A stretch of 64,000 nt of DNA from Rhodanobacter thiooxydans (GTDB lineage: Bacteria; Pseudomonadota; Gammaproteobacteria; Xanthomonadales; Rhodanobacteraceae). The position numbers were made by a program, and so were the translations under genes. The notes beneath the pieces are model-generated. The model saw only the letters and a list, made by a program, of their open reading frames with translations. It made no database searches and was not told the DNA's origin. Positions 38,661 through 47,735 of the stretch are shown in pieces; within the stretch, counting starts at the first letter, position 1, and each line of letters opens with the position of its first letter. The stretch spans positions 248,001 to 312,000 of the forward strand of contig NZ_CP127409.1 of assembly GCF_030291135.1 (NCBI RefSeq), in the 5' to 3' direction.

Positions 38661-39601
38661 CACGCTGCCTCCTGCGCCGTGGCTTCGCTGTACACCGGTG
38701 TGAGCCAACCCCGGCGATCTTCGGTACGCCCGTCGAACAGGCCGAAGAACGCCTGCCGCAGCTGCTGCGTGACGGGACCCGGCGCACCCTTGCCGATCGC
38801 CTTGCGGTCGACCGAGCGCACCGGGGTGATCTCGGCGGCGGTGCCGGTCATGAACACCTCGTCGGCCGAGTACAGCGCCTCGCGCGGCAGCTCGCGTTCT
38901 TCCACCGCGATGCCGAGATCGGCGGCCAAGGCGAGCACGCTGTCGCGGGTGATCCCGGCCAGGATGCCGGCGCTGGACGGCGGCGTGAGCAGCTTGTCGT
39001 TCTTCACCAGGAACAGGTTTTCGCCGGCGCCTTCGCTGAGCAGGCCGTTCACGCCCAGCGCGATGCCCTCGTCGTAGCCGTTGCGGCGCGCCTCCAACCC
39101 GATCAGCTGGCTCGACAGGTAATTGCCGCCGGCCTTGGCCCAACTCGGGATGGTGTTCGGCGCGGGGCGGTGCCACGACGATACGCACACGTCGGCGCCG
39201 CGTTCGGCCGCCTCGCCCAGGTACGCGCCCCAGGCCATCGCCATCAGCGCTACCTCGACCGGCGCGCCGTCCTTCGCCAGCACGCCCAGGCCACCGGCGC
39301 CGCGGAACACGATCGGCCGCACGTAGGCCGATGGCATCGCGTTGGCGCGGATCAGCTCCAGGCAGGCGGCGTTGATCTCCTCCTCGCTGTAGCCGACCTC
39401 GATCTCGTAGACGCGGGCCGACTCGAACAGGCGACGGGTGTGGTCGGCCAGGCGGAAGTAGGCCGGACCGCGTGGCGTGGCGTACACGCGCTCGCCCTCG
39501 AACACGGAGGAGCCGTAATGCAGCGCGTGCGTGCTGACGTGGACGTTGGCCTCGGCCCACGGCTTGATGCGACCGTTGTGCCAGACGAATGGCGTGTTCA
39601 T
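38660..39601 (-). CDS. ilvE: branched-chain amino acid aminotransferase
   Basis: A class IV PLP aminotransferase for the last step of Val, Leu and Ile synthesis. It has 313 residues, with [15 protein letters not shown] near the N-terminus, the PLP lysine in [12 protein letters not shown], and [13 protein letters not shown]. Finding ilvE between leuA and leuC is unusual compared with E. coli. It overlaps leuA by 4 nt. Confidence 0.95.
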   Translation of the reverse strand: MNTPFVWHNGRIKPWAEANVHVSTHALHYGSSVFEGERVYATPRGPAYFRLADHTRRLFESARVYEIEVGYSEEEINAACLELIRANAMPSAYVRPIVFRGAGGLGVLAKDGAPVEVALMAMAWGAYLGEAAERGADVCVSSWHRPAPNTIPSWAKAGGNYLSSQLIGLEARRNGYDEGIALGVNGLLSEGAGENLFLVKNDKLLTPPSSAGILAGITRDSVLALAADLGIAVEERELPREALYSADEVFMTGTAAEITPVRSVDRKAIGKGAPGPVTQQLRQAFFGLFDGRTEDRRGWLTPVYSEATAQEAA

Positions 39602-41202
39602 GCGGTGACTCCCTTGGCGTGCGTGGCGGTGCCGGCGGTGACCGGCGCCTGTCGTTCGATCCGGTTGACGATGACCAGCGCGGCCAACGCGGTGGCCTCG
39701 ACGATGTCGGTGCTGCTGCCGTGGCCGCGCCAGTCGCGCTCGGCATGGCGGGCGCTCAGTTGCGCGTGGCCCTGGGCGTCGGCGCCTTCGCCGAGCGCGT
39801 CAATCTGGAAGCGGGTGAGCGCCAGCGGCGTGCCGGTGGCGCGCTCGATCGCGCGCAGCACCGCGTCCACCGGGCCGTCGCCGATCGCCGCTTCGCCGAC
39901 CTCGCGGCCGTCGTCGTGGGCCAGCTTCACCGAGGCCGAGGCGCTGCCACCGAAGTGCGAGCTGGCGTGCAGCTGCACCAGATGCCATGGGCCGGCAGCG
40001 TGCGGATCGCGGCCCAGTGCCAACGCTTCCAGGTCTTCGTCGTGCAGCTCGCGGCCGTGGTCGGCCAGCGTCTTGAAGCGGCTGAAGATGTCGTCCAGCG
40101 CAGCGTCGTCTGGCGTGTGGCCCAGTGCCTGCAGGCGCTGGCGCAGCGCGGCACGGCCGGAGTGCTTGCCCATCACCAGGCGGGTTTCGGCGATGCCGAC
40201 GTCCTGTGGCCGCATGATCTCGTAGGTGCCGCGGTGCTTGAGCATGCCGTGCTGGTGGATGCCCGACTCGTGCGCAAACGCGTTGGCGCCGACGATCGCC
40301 TTGTTGCGCGGCACCGCCTGGCCGGTCAGCTCGGTCAGCAGGCGCGAGGTGGGATACAGCTGGCGCGTGTCGATGCGGGTATCCACGCCGAAGTGCGGCG
40401 CGCGCACCTTCAGCGCCATCACCACCTCCTCCAGCGCGGCGTTGCCGGCTCGCTCGCCGATGCCGTTGATGGTGCACTCCACCTGGCGTGCGCCGGCGCT
40501 CACCGCGGCGAGGCTGTTCGCCACTGCCATGCCGAGGTCGTCATGGCAGTGGCTGGAGAACACCACCCGCTCCGCGCCCAAGACGTGGCGGCGCAGGTAC
40601 TCGAACAGTTCGACGATCTCGGTTGGCGTGGTGTAGCCCACCGTGTCCGGCGCGTTGAGCGTGCTGGCGCCGGCGGCGACCGCGGCGCTGAACACCTTGG
40701 CGAGAAAGTCGGGTTCGGTGCGCAGCGCGTCCTCGGCGGAAAATTCCACCTCGTGGCACAGCCCGCGGGCGCGCTCGATCGCGCGCACCGCCGTCTCCAG
40801 TACCTGCGCCTTGCTCATGCCCAGCTTGTGCTCGCGATGCAGCGGGCTGGTCGACAGGAACAGGTGGATGCGCGAATGGCGGGCCGCCTGCAGCGCACGG
40901 GCGGCACTGTCGATGTCGCCGTCCTGGCAGCGTGCCAGCGCGCAGACCGTGGTGGTTTTCAGCGCCCCGGCGATTTGCGCGACCGCAGCAAAATCGTCCG
41001 GCGAGGCCTGCGGAAAACCCGCTTCGAGCACGTCCACGCCGAGCGCTTCGAGCTGCTGCGCCATGCGCAGCTTGGCGCGCCGGTCCATCGAGAAACCGGG
41101 CGCCTGCTCGCCGTCGCGCAGGGTGGTGTCGAAGATCCGCACGCGTCCGGCGACTACGTCGTTGTCGCTGGCGGGTGCGTTCTGCTGGCCGGGGGTTTTC
41201 AT
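39598..41202 (-). CDS. leuA: 2-isopropylmalate synthase
   Basis: LeuA condenses 2-ketoisovalerate with acetyl-CoA, the first leucine-specific step. The 534 residues contain an N-terminal TIM barrel ([34 protein letters not shown] with metal-ligand histidines; [15 protein letters not shown]) and a C-terminal regulatory domain. Two adjacent ATGs are possible; 41202 gives 5 nt to the GGAG Shine-Dalgarno whereas 41205 gives only 2. It is the first structural gene after the attenuator. Confidence 0.95.
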   Translation of the reverse strand: MKTPGQQNAPASDNDVVAGRVRIFDTTLRDGEQAPGFSMDRRAKLRMAQQLEALGVDVLEAGFPQASPDDFAAVAQIAGALKTTTVCALARCQDGDIDSAARALQAARHSRIHLFLSTSPLHREHKLGMSKAQVLETAVRAIERARGLCHEVEFSAEDALRTEPDFLAKVFSAAVAAGASTLNAPDTVGYTTPTEIVELFEYLRRHVLGAERVVFSSHCHDDLGMAVANSLAAVSAGARQVECTINGIGERAGNAALEEVVMALKVRAPHFGVDTRIDTRQLYPTSRLLTELTGQAVPRNKAIVGANAFAHESGIHQHGMLKHRGTYEIMRPQDVGIAETRLVMGKHSGRAALRQRLQALGHTPDDAALDDIFSRFKTLADHGRELHDEDLEALALGRDPHAAGPWHLVQLHASSHFGGSASASVKLAHDDGREVGEAAIGDGPVDAVLRAIERATGTPLALTRFQIDALGEGADAQGHAQLSARHAERDWRGHGSSTDIVEATALAALVIVNRIERQAPVTAGTATHAKGVTA

Positions 41203-41234
41203 CATGGCTCCGCTGTGGGCGGCGCCGAAGGCAC

Positions 41235-41269
41235 AAAAAAACCCCGCATCCGTTACCGGGTGCGGGGTT
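41235..41269 (-). terminator. attenuator terminator of the leu-ilv operon
   Basis: On the minus strand, AACCCCGCA pairs with TGCGGGGTT (with an inner CCG/CGG after one mismatch) and is followed by seven Ts. It lies 45 nt after the leader-peptide stop and 33 nt before leuA. Its 5' arm (CCCGCACC, 41266-41259) can instead pair with GGTGCGGG at 41325-41318, inside the last codons of the leader peptide, giving the antiterminator. Confidence 0.88.
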
Positions 41270-41313
41270 CTTCGGGTGTTTTCAGGTTTTTCTAGCTACC
41301 TGGACACATGCCC

Positions 41314-41451
41314 TCAGCCCGCACCTCCGTTGGTAATAAGGAGTACGAGTACGAGGGTAATAAGGAGCGTGCCGCGAGCCTGCAGCAGGCCGGCAATCGT
41401 CAGGAGACGGTTGTCATTGGCGATGCTGCGGTGGCTGTTGCGCTGCGACAT
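41314..41451 (-). CDS. leu-ilv operon leader peptide
   Basis: A 45-codon peptide starting MSQRNSHRSI, with the run Leu-Leu-Ile-Thr-Leu-Val-Leu-Val-Leu-Leu-Ile-Thr at codons 29-40 and ending NGGAG. The four amino acids in the run are the products of the operon plus threonine, the substrate of IlvA. The run is a 12-nt direct repeat (CTCCTTATTACC) flanking two CTC-GTA pairs, using codons (CTT, ATT, GTA) that look rare beside the neighbouring genes. Stalling here would free GGTGCGGG to form the antiterminator; reaching the TGA would mask it. No Shine-Dalgarno precedes the ATG. Confidence 0.9.
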   Translation of the reverse strand: MSQRNSHRSIANDNRLLTIAGLLQARGTLLITLVLVLLITNGGAG

Positions 41452-41458
41452 GAGTCGA

Positions 41459-41487
41459 CCGTAAAGCAGTTCATCGACGCCTGTCAA
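41459..41487 (-). promoter_or_regulatory. leu-ilv operon promoter
   Basis: TTGACA (41487-41482), 17 nt, TTACGG (41464-41459). The start point predicted 7 nt beyond the -10 is 41452, one base before the leader ATG. An AT-rich stretch upstream (around 41490-41510) could act as an UP element. Confidence 0.65.
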
Positions 41488-41644
41488 CATAATTTTTCAA
41501 AAAAATCGAAATTAGCCGTGTGACGGGCGTTTGGACGTCCAGGTGTCCAGATGAGTGGGCTGCCAGGCCTCCTCGCACAGGGGGATTCGACGCCTGGACG
41601 GCGAGTTCTTCGTCATCTCTGGCCGGGTCGTCGTGGAGAAGGCC

Positions 41645-42091
41645 TTAGTGGTGACCAGCTGGCGGCCTGCGCGTCCCCATACGCAGTTTGCCCTGCTCGT
41701 AGTCGATGAGTGTCTGGTCGGCCAGCATATAGTCCTTGCTGGCCAGGGCAGACTGGAGCATGGCCGCGACTTCCTGGCTGCTCTTGTCGTCGAGGGAATC
41801 GTGATGGATGTTCCCCGCGAGATTGGGCTTGTAGGCGTTCGCCACGACCCGGGCAGCTTGCGGTGACAAGCCAAGGCTTTGCCAGGCCTGCGCGAGACTG
41901 TCACGAAGCTTGGTCAGGTCGACCAGGGCATTGACGTAGTTTTGGCGGTAGCGCTGCTGGAAGTCGTCATTTACATTTTGATCGATGCGCATCGTGCTCT
42001 GCTGGAGGTCGTAATTCGACTGGGTGTTCTGCGCATGAAGCGAAGCGGATCCCAGCGCGAAAAGCGTGCAGATGATGATGGTTTTCTTCAT
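41645..42091 (-). CDS. exported small protein, tandem paralogue 1
   Basis: A 148-residue protein of unknown function with a signal peptide (MKKTIIICTLFALGSASLHAQ). The mature part is helical and Gln/Asn-rich at first (SNYDLQQSTMRIDQN). It then carries the segments shared with its two paralogues: VDLTKLRDSLAQAWQSLGLS, VANAYKPN, SSQEVAAMLQSALASKDYML and the Q-T-L-I-D-Y end. No cysteines remain after processing. The three genes lie head-to-tail on the same strand with gaps of about 190-410 nt. Confidence 0.7.
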   Translation of the reverse strand: MKKTIIICTLFALGSASLHAQNTQSNYDLQQSTMRIDQNVNDDFQQRYRQNYVNALVDLTKLRDSLAQAWQSLGLSPQAARVVANAYKPNLAGNIHHDSLDDKSSQEVAAMLQSALASKDYMLADQTLIDYEQGKLRMGTRRPPAGHH

Positions 42092-42281
42092 GTGGCATTC
42101 CCTCCTTGGTTGGTGGTTGATTCAAGCGCCAAGCGATATGCGCGGCCTGTTCCGCACGCGCAGTCATGCACGGGATCCGTTTCGGACATTGGCCTGCATG
42201 CCAGGTCGCCTGCTCCTGCCCGAACGTAATGCCGGCCAGACTTCGTGCGGAATCCGTGTCCGGATTGCCGTGCCCGGGGCT

Positions 42282-42740
42282 TCAATGCGGGCTGTCTGGT
42301 GAGGTATCCGCTCCCAGTCCCGTCTTGATTTTCTCGTATTCGATGAGCGTCTGGTTGGCCAGCATATAGTCCTTGCTGGCCAGGGCAGACTGAAGCATGG
42401 CCGCCACTTCCTGGCTGCTCTTTCCGCGCAGGGAAACATGGCGGACGTTCTGTACGAGGCTTGGTTGATAGGCGTTCGCGACGGCCTGGGCCGCTTGCGG
42501 CGACATGCCAAGGGTCTGCCAGGCCTCCGCGAGCTTGGCGCGAAGTTTGGTCAGGTTGGCCAGGGAATTGACATAGGTCTGGCGGTCGTTGTGCTGCAGG
42601 GCGTTGGCGGAACTCTGTTGGCTGCGCATCTCGTTCTGTTGCAGGTTGTACGCAGATTGCGACTGCGCCAAGGCATTCCGTGCGTAAACTGCACCGGATG
42701 CCAGCATCACAACCATGCAAACGATGATCAGTCTTTTCAT
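42282..42740 (-). CDS. exported small protein, tandem paralogue 2
   Basis: A 152-residue protein, signal peptide followed by SAYNLQQNEMRSQQS and then LANLTKLRAKLAEAWQTLGM, VANAYQPS, SSQEVAAMLQSALASKDYML, NQTLIEYE. The stretch SSQEVAAMLQSALASKDYML is identical to paralogue 1, so duplication is recent or under constraint. A GGGAGGGG Shine-Dalgarno precedes ATG 42740. The 406-nt region upstream (42741-43146) has no gene that I can support; it contains GCAAGTGAGC near 42896, also present upstream of paralogue 3. Confidence 0.7.
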   Translation of the reverse strand: MKRLIIVCMVVMLASGAVYARNALAQSQSAYNLQQNEMRSQQSSANALQHNDRQTYVNSLANLTKLRAKLAEAWQTLGMSPQAAQAVANAYQPSLVQNVRHVSLRGKSSQEVAAMLQSALASKDYMLANQTLIEYEKIKTGLGADTSPDSPH

Positions 42741-43146
42741 GTGACAGCCCCTCCCGATTGACGCGTTGACCAGGTATCGAAGGTACGGAGAGTCGACTTT
42801 TGCTGGTTGTCGCTCCCGGCTGCGCTGTTCCGGCATCGGCCCGCGGCCAGGCTCGCTGGCCCCCGTCGGGAACCTAATGCCCGGGAGTTTCAGCTGCAAG
42901 TGAGCTGGGCAATGTGGCTGGCAAGCATGCCGGCCCAGCCATCCCGACTTCCGGCCCACTCGGGGAGTCAGCGATGGCTGAGCCCGGAGCGCTGCTTGTC
43001 ACCGTCAATTCGGCGCCTTGCTGATGGCGTGCTCGATGAAACCCCTGGCTTGCAGGGACTGAGCAGGCAGCAGCAGGCTGTCCGCATCGGTGGATGCGGG
43101 CAGCCTGTTTCCGTGCCATCGCGCATCGGTTTTCCGACGCGAGGGA

Positions 43147-43638
43147 TCAATGCATGCCATCGGGCGAGGCGCCCGTCCCGAGCTTCATTCTTTTCGTCTG
43201 CAGATCGATGAGCGTCTGGTTGGCCAGGAGGTAGTCCTTTTTGGCCAGCGAGGACTGGATCAGCGCCGCAATTTCCTCATCCGACTTGCCCAGCAGCGAG
43301 ACGCGTCTGGAATTCAGGGAGAAGTTCGGCTGATAGGCTGCCGCGACTGCCTTGGCCGCCGGCGGCGACAGCCCGAGCGTCTGCCAGGCCTCGGCGAGTT
43401 TTTCGCGCAACTTGGTCAGGTTGGCCAGGGAATTGATCGAGGTCTGGCGATCGCCGTGTTGCAGGTCGTTGTACCAGTTTGCCCGCATGCGTAACTCGTT
43501 CTGCTGCATGTCGTATGCCGATTGCGAGAGCCTGCCTAAATCACCAGGGTCCTGTGCATGTGACTCTTGTGCGTGGAGCACGGGCATACCCAGCGCGATC
43601 AGTGCGGTCAGTGCGAAAGCGATGCTCAACTTGTTCAT
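43147..43638 (-). CDS. exported small protein, tandem paralogue 3
   Basis: A 163-residue protein with a signal peptide (MNKLSIAFALTALIALG, cleavage near LHAQ). Then SQSAYDMQQNELRMR, LANLTKLREKLAEAWQTLGL, VAAAYQPN, and a diverged SDEEIAALIQSSLAKKDYLL instead of the form found in the other two. It begins the tandem set; thrC ends about 220 nt upstream. The start at 43638 is preferred over an ATG 24 nt earlier because it gives a proper signal peptide. Confidence 0.7.
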   Translation of the reverse strand: MNKLSIAFALTALIALGMPVLHAQESHAQDPGDLGRLSQSAYDMQQNELRMRANWYNDLQHGDRQTSINSLANLTKLREKLAEAWQTLGLSPPAAKAVAAAYQPNFSLNSRRVSLLGKSDEEIAALIQSSLAKKDYLLANQTLIDLQTKRMKLGTGASPDGMH

Positions 43639-43855
43639 GTGGTGATCCCTCCATAGAAGCAACGAACAGTGCCGGCAAACCGGCGTGGAACGGGTGTCCC
43701 TGCTGACAGCTGGCGGGGGCTCCGACCTGCGGCAAACTGACGGGCCGCTGCCAGAAATTAGACCCGCCGGTACTCAAGTGCAAGTGAGCCGGTGCGACGA
43801 AGGCGGATCCATTCACGACATCCCGACGGAAGGACTGGCGGGCAGCTACCGTCGA

Positions 43856-45196
43856 TCAGGAAGGGCTGGTCGGGGGTGCCCCTGCATGTTCCCGCAGCCA
43901 CTGCTTCAGTGCCGCGTCGCGTGCTGCCATGGCTTCCGCCTGCGCCGGTCGTTCGAGCAAGGCTGCCAGGGTTGGCGGTACCGCCAGCGGATGGCCGAGC
44001 AGGGGTTCCAGCACGGTTTCGAACTTGGCCGGATGAGCGGTGGCGACCACTACCTGGGCACGACTTTCACTCGGGTGCTCGCGGTCGAGCAGGGCGAGTG
44101 CGGTGGCCGTGTGCGGGCAGACGACCTCACCATGCTCGCGGGCATGCCGGAGCACGGTGGCGCGGATGGTGGCATCGTCCACGCTGTGTGCGTGCAGCAG
44201 TTGGCGCAGCCTGGTTTCATCGGGGAAGGTCCAGCGCAGCCGTTCGAAGTTGCTGGGTGCGCCCACGTCCATCGCGTTGGCGAGGGTGGCGACGGCTTCG
44301 CGTGGCTGGTAATCGGCGCCGGCGAAATAGTCAGGCAGGGTGGCGTTCGCATTGCAGGCCAGCTGCACTTCGCCGACCGGCAGGCCCAGTTCGCGCACCC
44401 ACAGGCAGGCCAGCGCGTTGCCCAGGTTGCCGGTGGGCACGATGAAGTTCAGCGGCGTGCCGTGTTCGCGCCACCAGCCCAGCGCGGCGTGCGCGAAATA
44501 GCTCATCTGCGGCAGCAGGCGGCCCAGGCTGATGCTGTTGGCCGAAGACAGCGGCACATCCGCCTGCAGCTCCGCGTCGTTGAGCGCGGCCTTGACCATG
44601 CGCTGGCAGTCGTCGAAGCGGCCGGCCACGCGCAGCGCGGTCACGTTGTCGCCAAAGCAGCCGAGTTGGTGCGCCTGGCGCGGCGAGACCAGGCCGTCCG
44701 GATACAGGATCACCACGCTCACATCTGGCTGGTGATGGAACGCGGCGGCCACCGCGGCGCCGGTGTCGCCCGAGGTGGCGACCAGGATCGTCAGCGGCCG
44801 TGCATCGCGGCGCGGCAGCCGGCGCAGGCAGGCGGCGAGGAAGCGCGCGCCGACATCCTTGAAGGCCGAAGTGGGGCCGTGGAACAGCTCCAGCATCATG
44901 GCGTGCGGATGTGCCGGCAGGGCGTGCAGCGGCGTGTCGAAGGTGAGCGCCTCGGCGCAGATCGCCGGCAGCTCAGCGGCCAGCGCATCGCCGGCGAAGA
45001 ACGGCGCCAGCAGGGTGGCGGCGGTGTCGGCCAGCGTGCCGTGCGGATCGAACGCGGCCGGATCGAGTCGCGGCAGGGACTCGGGCACATAAAGGCCGCC
45101 GTCCGGCGCCAGCCCGGCGGCGATCGCCTGGCTGACTGGCACGGCCGGGGCGGCGCCGCGGGTGCTGTGATAGCGCAAGGGTTCGGTGGCGCTCAT
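43856..45196 (-). CDS. thrC: threonine synthase
   Basis: A PLP enzyme that converts O-phosphohomoserine to threonine. It has 446 residues. The N-terminus RYHSTRG and the PLP lysine in [14 protein letters not shown] are typical. [12 protein letters not shown] binds the PLP phosphate. Its ATG overlaps the thrB stop by 4 nt. It is the last gene of the thr operon. Confidence 0.95.
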   Translation of the reverse strand: MSATEPLRYHSTRGAAPAVPVSQAIAAGLAPDGGLYVPESLPRLDPAAFDPHGTLADTAATLLAPFFAGDALAAELPAICAEALTFDTPLHALPAHPHAMMLELFHGPTSAFKDVGARFLAACLRRLPRRDARPLTILVATSGDTGAAVAAAFHHQPDVSVVILYPDGLVSPRQAHQLGCFGDNVTALRVAGRFDDCQRMVKAALNDAELQADVPLSSANSISLGRLLPQMSYFAHAALGWWREHGTPLNFIVPTGNLGNALACLWVRELGLPVGEVQLACNANATLPDYFAGADYQPREAVATLANAMDVGAPSNFERLRWTFPDETRLRQLLHAHSVDDATIRATVLRHAREHGEVVCPHTATALALLDREHPSESRAQVVVATAHPAKFETVLEPLLGHPLAVPPTLAALLERPAQAEAMAARDAALKQWLREHAGAPPTSPS

Positions 45197-46185
45197 GCGG
45201 TGGCCTCGATCGCGTCGATCAAGGCGGCAGCTGGTCCGTTGATCGGCGACACCCAGGCATCGCTGTCCAGACCGGCCTCGGCGAACGCGGCCTGCATCGC
45301 CACGCTGGCTGTTTCGGCGTCGGCGCGGTTGTCGTACCAGCCGAACACGCTGGGGCCGGCGCCGGAGATGCTGGCACCGAATGCGTGGTGATCGAGCGCG
45401 GCCTGCTTCACCCGTGCGAAGTTCGGGATCAGCGGAGCGCGGCGCGGTTCCACCAGCACGTCCTTGAGGCCTTCGCGCACCAGCGCCGCGTCGCCGCGCC
45501 AGCAGCCGGCCAGCACCAGGGCGAGATTCGAACTCTGCGCCACGAACTCGCCCAGCGCGTAGTGCCCGGCCAGCGCCGCGCGCGCCCGGCGCGTCTCCAG
45601 CACCACGTGCGGATGCACCAGCGCGCAATGCCACGCGGCCGGCACGTCGATGCGCAGCAGGCGGTCGTGGGTGGCCAGCACCAGGCCGCCGAGCAGCATC
45701 GAGCCGAGGTTGTCGCCGTGGCGGCTGCCGCTGGCCACCGCCTCGCCGTCCAGCGCGAACGCGTACAGCGCCTCGCGTGGCAGCGGCTTTTCCAGCAGCG
45801 CGTTGGCGGCCACCAGCGCGGCCACGCAGGAGGCGGCGGAGCCGCCCATGCCCGAACCCAGCGCGATGCCCTTGTGCAGGGTCAGCTCGAAACCGTACGG
45901 CAGGCCGAGCGCCTCGCGCAGCGAGAGCAGCGCGGTGCCGGCGGTATTCGCGCGTGGGTCGGTGGGCAGTTCGGTGACGCAGCCGCGGATCGCGGCGATG
46001 CGCACCAGCGGCTCGTCGATGCGGCGCACCTCGGCGCGGTCGCCGGCGCCGGCCACGCTGTGGCCGAGCAGGTCGAAGCCGACGCCCACGTTGCCGACGC
46101 TGGCGGGCGCAAAGGCGCAGGCGACTTGCGGAGGGTTGGCGCGACGCGGTGGGGCCATGGCGGGTTCCAGCAAGAAGGAGTTCAT
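45193..46185 (-). CDS. thrB: homoserine kinase
   Basis: A GHMP kinase that phosphorylates homoserine. The 330 residues include the ATP loop [15 protein letters not shown] and the C-terminal [14 protein letters not shown]. The N-terminus is extended by about 20 residues relative to E. coli ThrB before [18 protein letters not shown]. Both ends overlap neighbours by 4 nt. Confidence 0.95.
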   Translation of the reverse strand: MNSFLLEPAMAPPRRANPPQVACAFAPASVGNVGVGFDLLGHSVAGAGDRAEVRRIDEPLVRIAAIRGCVTELPTDPRANTAGTALLSLREALGLPYGFELTLHKGIALGSGMGGSAASCVAALVAANALLEKPLPREALYAFALDGEAVASGSRHGDNLGSMLLGGLVLATHDRLLRIDVPAAWHCALVHPHVVLETRRARAALAGHYALGEFVAQSSNLALVLAGCWRGDAALVREGLKDVLVEPRRAPLIPNFARVKQAALDHHAFGASISGAGPSVFGWYDNRADAETASVAMQAAFAEAGLDSDAWVSPINGPAAALIDAIEATA

Positions 46186-47333
46186 GCGCGCGCCTCCAGT
46201 GACTCGGCGATGCGCAGTAAGTCTGTGAACACGCCGGCGGCGGTCACCTCGGGACCGGCGCCGGGGCCTTGCACCGACAGCGGATTATCGCAGTAGCGGC
46301 GGGTGCTGAACTGCACGATGTTGTCGGTCAGCCGGGTATGCGCGAATGCGTGCGCGGCCGGCAGCACCTGCAGCCGCACGCTGGCGCGGCCGTGCCGGTC
46401 CAGTTGCGCCACGTGGCGCAGCACGCCGCCTTCGGCGCGCGCCGCAGCCAGTTTCGCCGCCATCGGCGCGTCGAGTTCGTCGAGCCGCTGCATGAAGTCG
46501 TCGCGCGACAACGCGGCCAGCGCGGGCGGCACCAGACCTTCCAGGTCGACGTCTTCCAGCGACAGCGGCCAGCCCGCCTCGCGCGCGAGGATCACCAGTT
46601 TGCGGGCGACGTCCAGCCCGGACAGGTCATCGCGCGGGTCGGGTTCGGTATAGCCCAGCGCATGCGCCTCGCGCACCAGCGCAGAGAACGGCTGGCGGCC
46701 GTCGTGGCGGTTGCACAGCCAGGCCAGCGTGCCGGAGAACATGCCGTGCACCGCGAACAGTTCATCGCCGGTGTCGAGCAGGTCGCGCAGCGTCTGCACC
46801 ACCGGCAGGCCGGCGCACACGGTGGCCTCGTAGCGGAAGCGCGCGCCGCCGGCGCAGGCCGCGCGGATCGCCTGCCAGCGTGGCAGCGGGCCGCTGCCGG
46901 CCAGCTTGTTCGGCGTCACCACGTGCAGGCCGGCGGCCAGCCAGCGCGGGTAGTGCGCGGCGACTTCGTCGTTCGCGCTGCAGTCGATCAGCAGCGCATG
47001 GCGGCCGTCGTTGCCGCGCACGTGCCCGGCGAACGCGTCCAGGTCGTTCGGCCGCCAGATCTGCGCGCCGCCGTGGCGGGCATTGAGTTCGGCGTCGTCG
47101 CAGTCCAGCCACATCCGCTTGCTGGCGACCACGCCGCAGAGTTTCAGCTCCAGCGCGCTGTCGCGGGCCAGCCGCGGCTGGGCAGCGCGCAGCTGTTCCA
47201 GCAGCGCGCTGCCGACCCGGCCGGGGCCGATCACGCCCACTGCCAGCACGCGGCGCCGGGCCGTGCCCATGCGGGTCATCGACGGCGGCGGCAACGGGAA
47301 ATGCTGGACTTGCTCGGGTGCACAGGTGATCAC
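46182..47333 (-). CDS. homoserine dehydrogenase
   Basis: Reduces aspartate semialdehyde to homoserine. The 383 residues carry an NAD(P) motif ([17 protein letters not shown]), the segment [10 protein letters not shown] and a conserved catalytic region ([22 protein letters not shown]) like the C-terminal half of ThrA/MetL. It has neither the aspartokinase part nor an ACT domain, so it is a stand-alone enzyme. The start is a GTG at 47333 with GGAGAGG 5 nt upstream; that ribosome site lies in a hairpin (see 47337-47355). An internal ATG at 47279 lacks a ribosome site. Confidence 0.92.
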   Translation of the reverse strand: MITCAPEQVQHFPLPPPSMTRMGTARRRVLAVGVIGPGRVGSALLEQLRAAQPRLARDSALELKLCGVVASKRMWLDCDDAELNARHGGAQIWRPNDLDAFAGHVRGNDGRHALLIDCSANDEVAAHYPRWLAAGLHVVTPNKLAGSGPLPRWQAIRAACAGGARFRYEATVCAGLPVVQTLRDLLDTGDELFAVHGMFSGTLAWLCNRHDGRQPFSALVREAHALGYTEPDPRDDLSGLDVARKLVILAREAGWPLSLEDVDLEGLVPPALAALSRDDFMQRLDELDAPMAAKLAAARAEGGVLRHVAQLDRHGRASVRLQVLPAAHAFAHTRLTDNIVQFSTRRYCDNPLSVQGPGAGPEVTAAGVFTDLLRIAESLEARA

Positions 47334-47336
47334 GGT

Positions 47337-47355
47337 GGCCTCTCCGGTGGAGGCC
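47337..47355 (-). promoter_or_regulatory. hairpin masking the hom ribosome binding site
   Basis: On the minus strand, GGCCTC, CACCGGA, GAGGCC form a 6-bp stem; the Shine-Dalgarno GGAGAGG (47345-47339) falls in the loop and 3' arm. If formed, it should reduce hom translation, giving the thr leader a translational rather than purely transcriptional output. Confidence 0.5.
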
Positions 47356-47382
47356 CGTTCTCGCTAGCGTGTCGGCATGGGC

Positions 47383-47408
47383 CGGCCCGCCTCTTCGAGG
47401 GCGGGCCG
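47383..47408 (-). promoter_or_regulatory. thr leader hairpin
   Basis: CGGCCCGCC, an 8-nt loop, GGCGGGCCG: a 9-bp stem 14 nt after the leader-peptide stop. It sits where an attenuator terminator would be, but no T-tract follows. Confidence 0.6.
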
Positions 47409-47422
47409 TTGCGTGGGAAAAC

Positions 47423-47572
47423 TCAGCTACGCACGACGCTCCGCCCGGGACTCGTGGTACCGGTGGTAATCGTGGTGGTAATGGTGGCGACGATGGCGCC
47501 CGTGCGCGCGGGCATGCGGCCGGTGCGAACCGGGGCGAAGTGCATGCGTGCGGGCGTGGGAAGCGGCGACAT
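47423..47572 (-). CDS. thrL: thr operon leader peptide
   Basis: Up to 49 codons starting MSPLPTPARM; internal ATGs at 47545 and 47515 are alternative starts. Codons 30-40 read T-I-T-T-T-I-T-T-G-T-T, closely matching the Thr/Ile regulatory run of E. coli ThrL. It precedes hom-thrB-thrC and is followed by a hairpin. Stalling at Thr or Ile codons when charged tRNA is low should alter folding downstream. The 47572 start has no Shine-Dalgarno but lies 2 nt from the predicted transcription start. Confidence 0.85.
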   Translation of the reverse strand: MSPLPTPARMHFAPVRTGRMPARTGAIVATITTTITTGTTSPGRSVVRS

Positions 47573-47580
47573 GGCACCGA

Positions 47581-47609
47581 CCTTAAGCGGATTGTTGCAC
47601 TGCGGTCAA
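47581..47609 (-). promoter_or_regulatory. thr operon promoter
   Basis: TTGACC (47609-47604), 17 nt, TTAAGG (47586-47581), then TCGGTGCC and ATG-TCG. The predicted start is 47574. Element spacing, -10 form, discriminator and first two codons parallel the leu-ilv promoter (TTGACA, 17 nt, TTACGG, TCGACTC, ATG-TCG). Confidence 0.65.
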
Positions 47610-47620
47610 CAGATGCATTT

Positions 47621-47637
47621 GCAACTTTCGAAGTTGC
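47621..47637. promoter_or_regulatory. palindrome upstream of the thr promoter
   Basis: GCAACTT, TCG, AAGTTGC: perfect 7-bp arms centred about 55 nt before the predicted start, a position suited to an activator site. The cognate regulator is unknown. Confidence 0.4.
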
Positions 47638-47735
47638 TGGACATGGCCGGACGGCGTCGCCGCGACCTGCGGCAGGTTGTCGCGACCAGCCGATCCGGTC
47701 CCGGCCAGGGCGATGCAGGAGCCTACAATGGCCGG

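Noticed and set aside
42807-43211. Plus-strand frame between paralogues 2 and 3
   Set aside because: No ribosome site, no recognisable composition, and its 3' end overlaps paralogue 3 in antisense.
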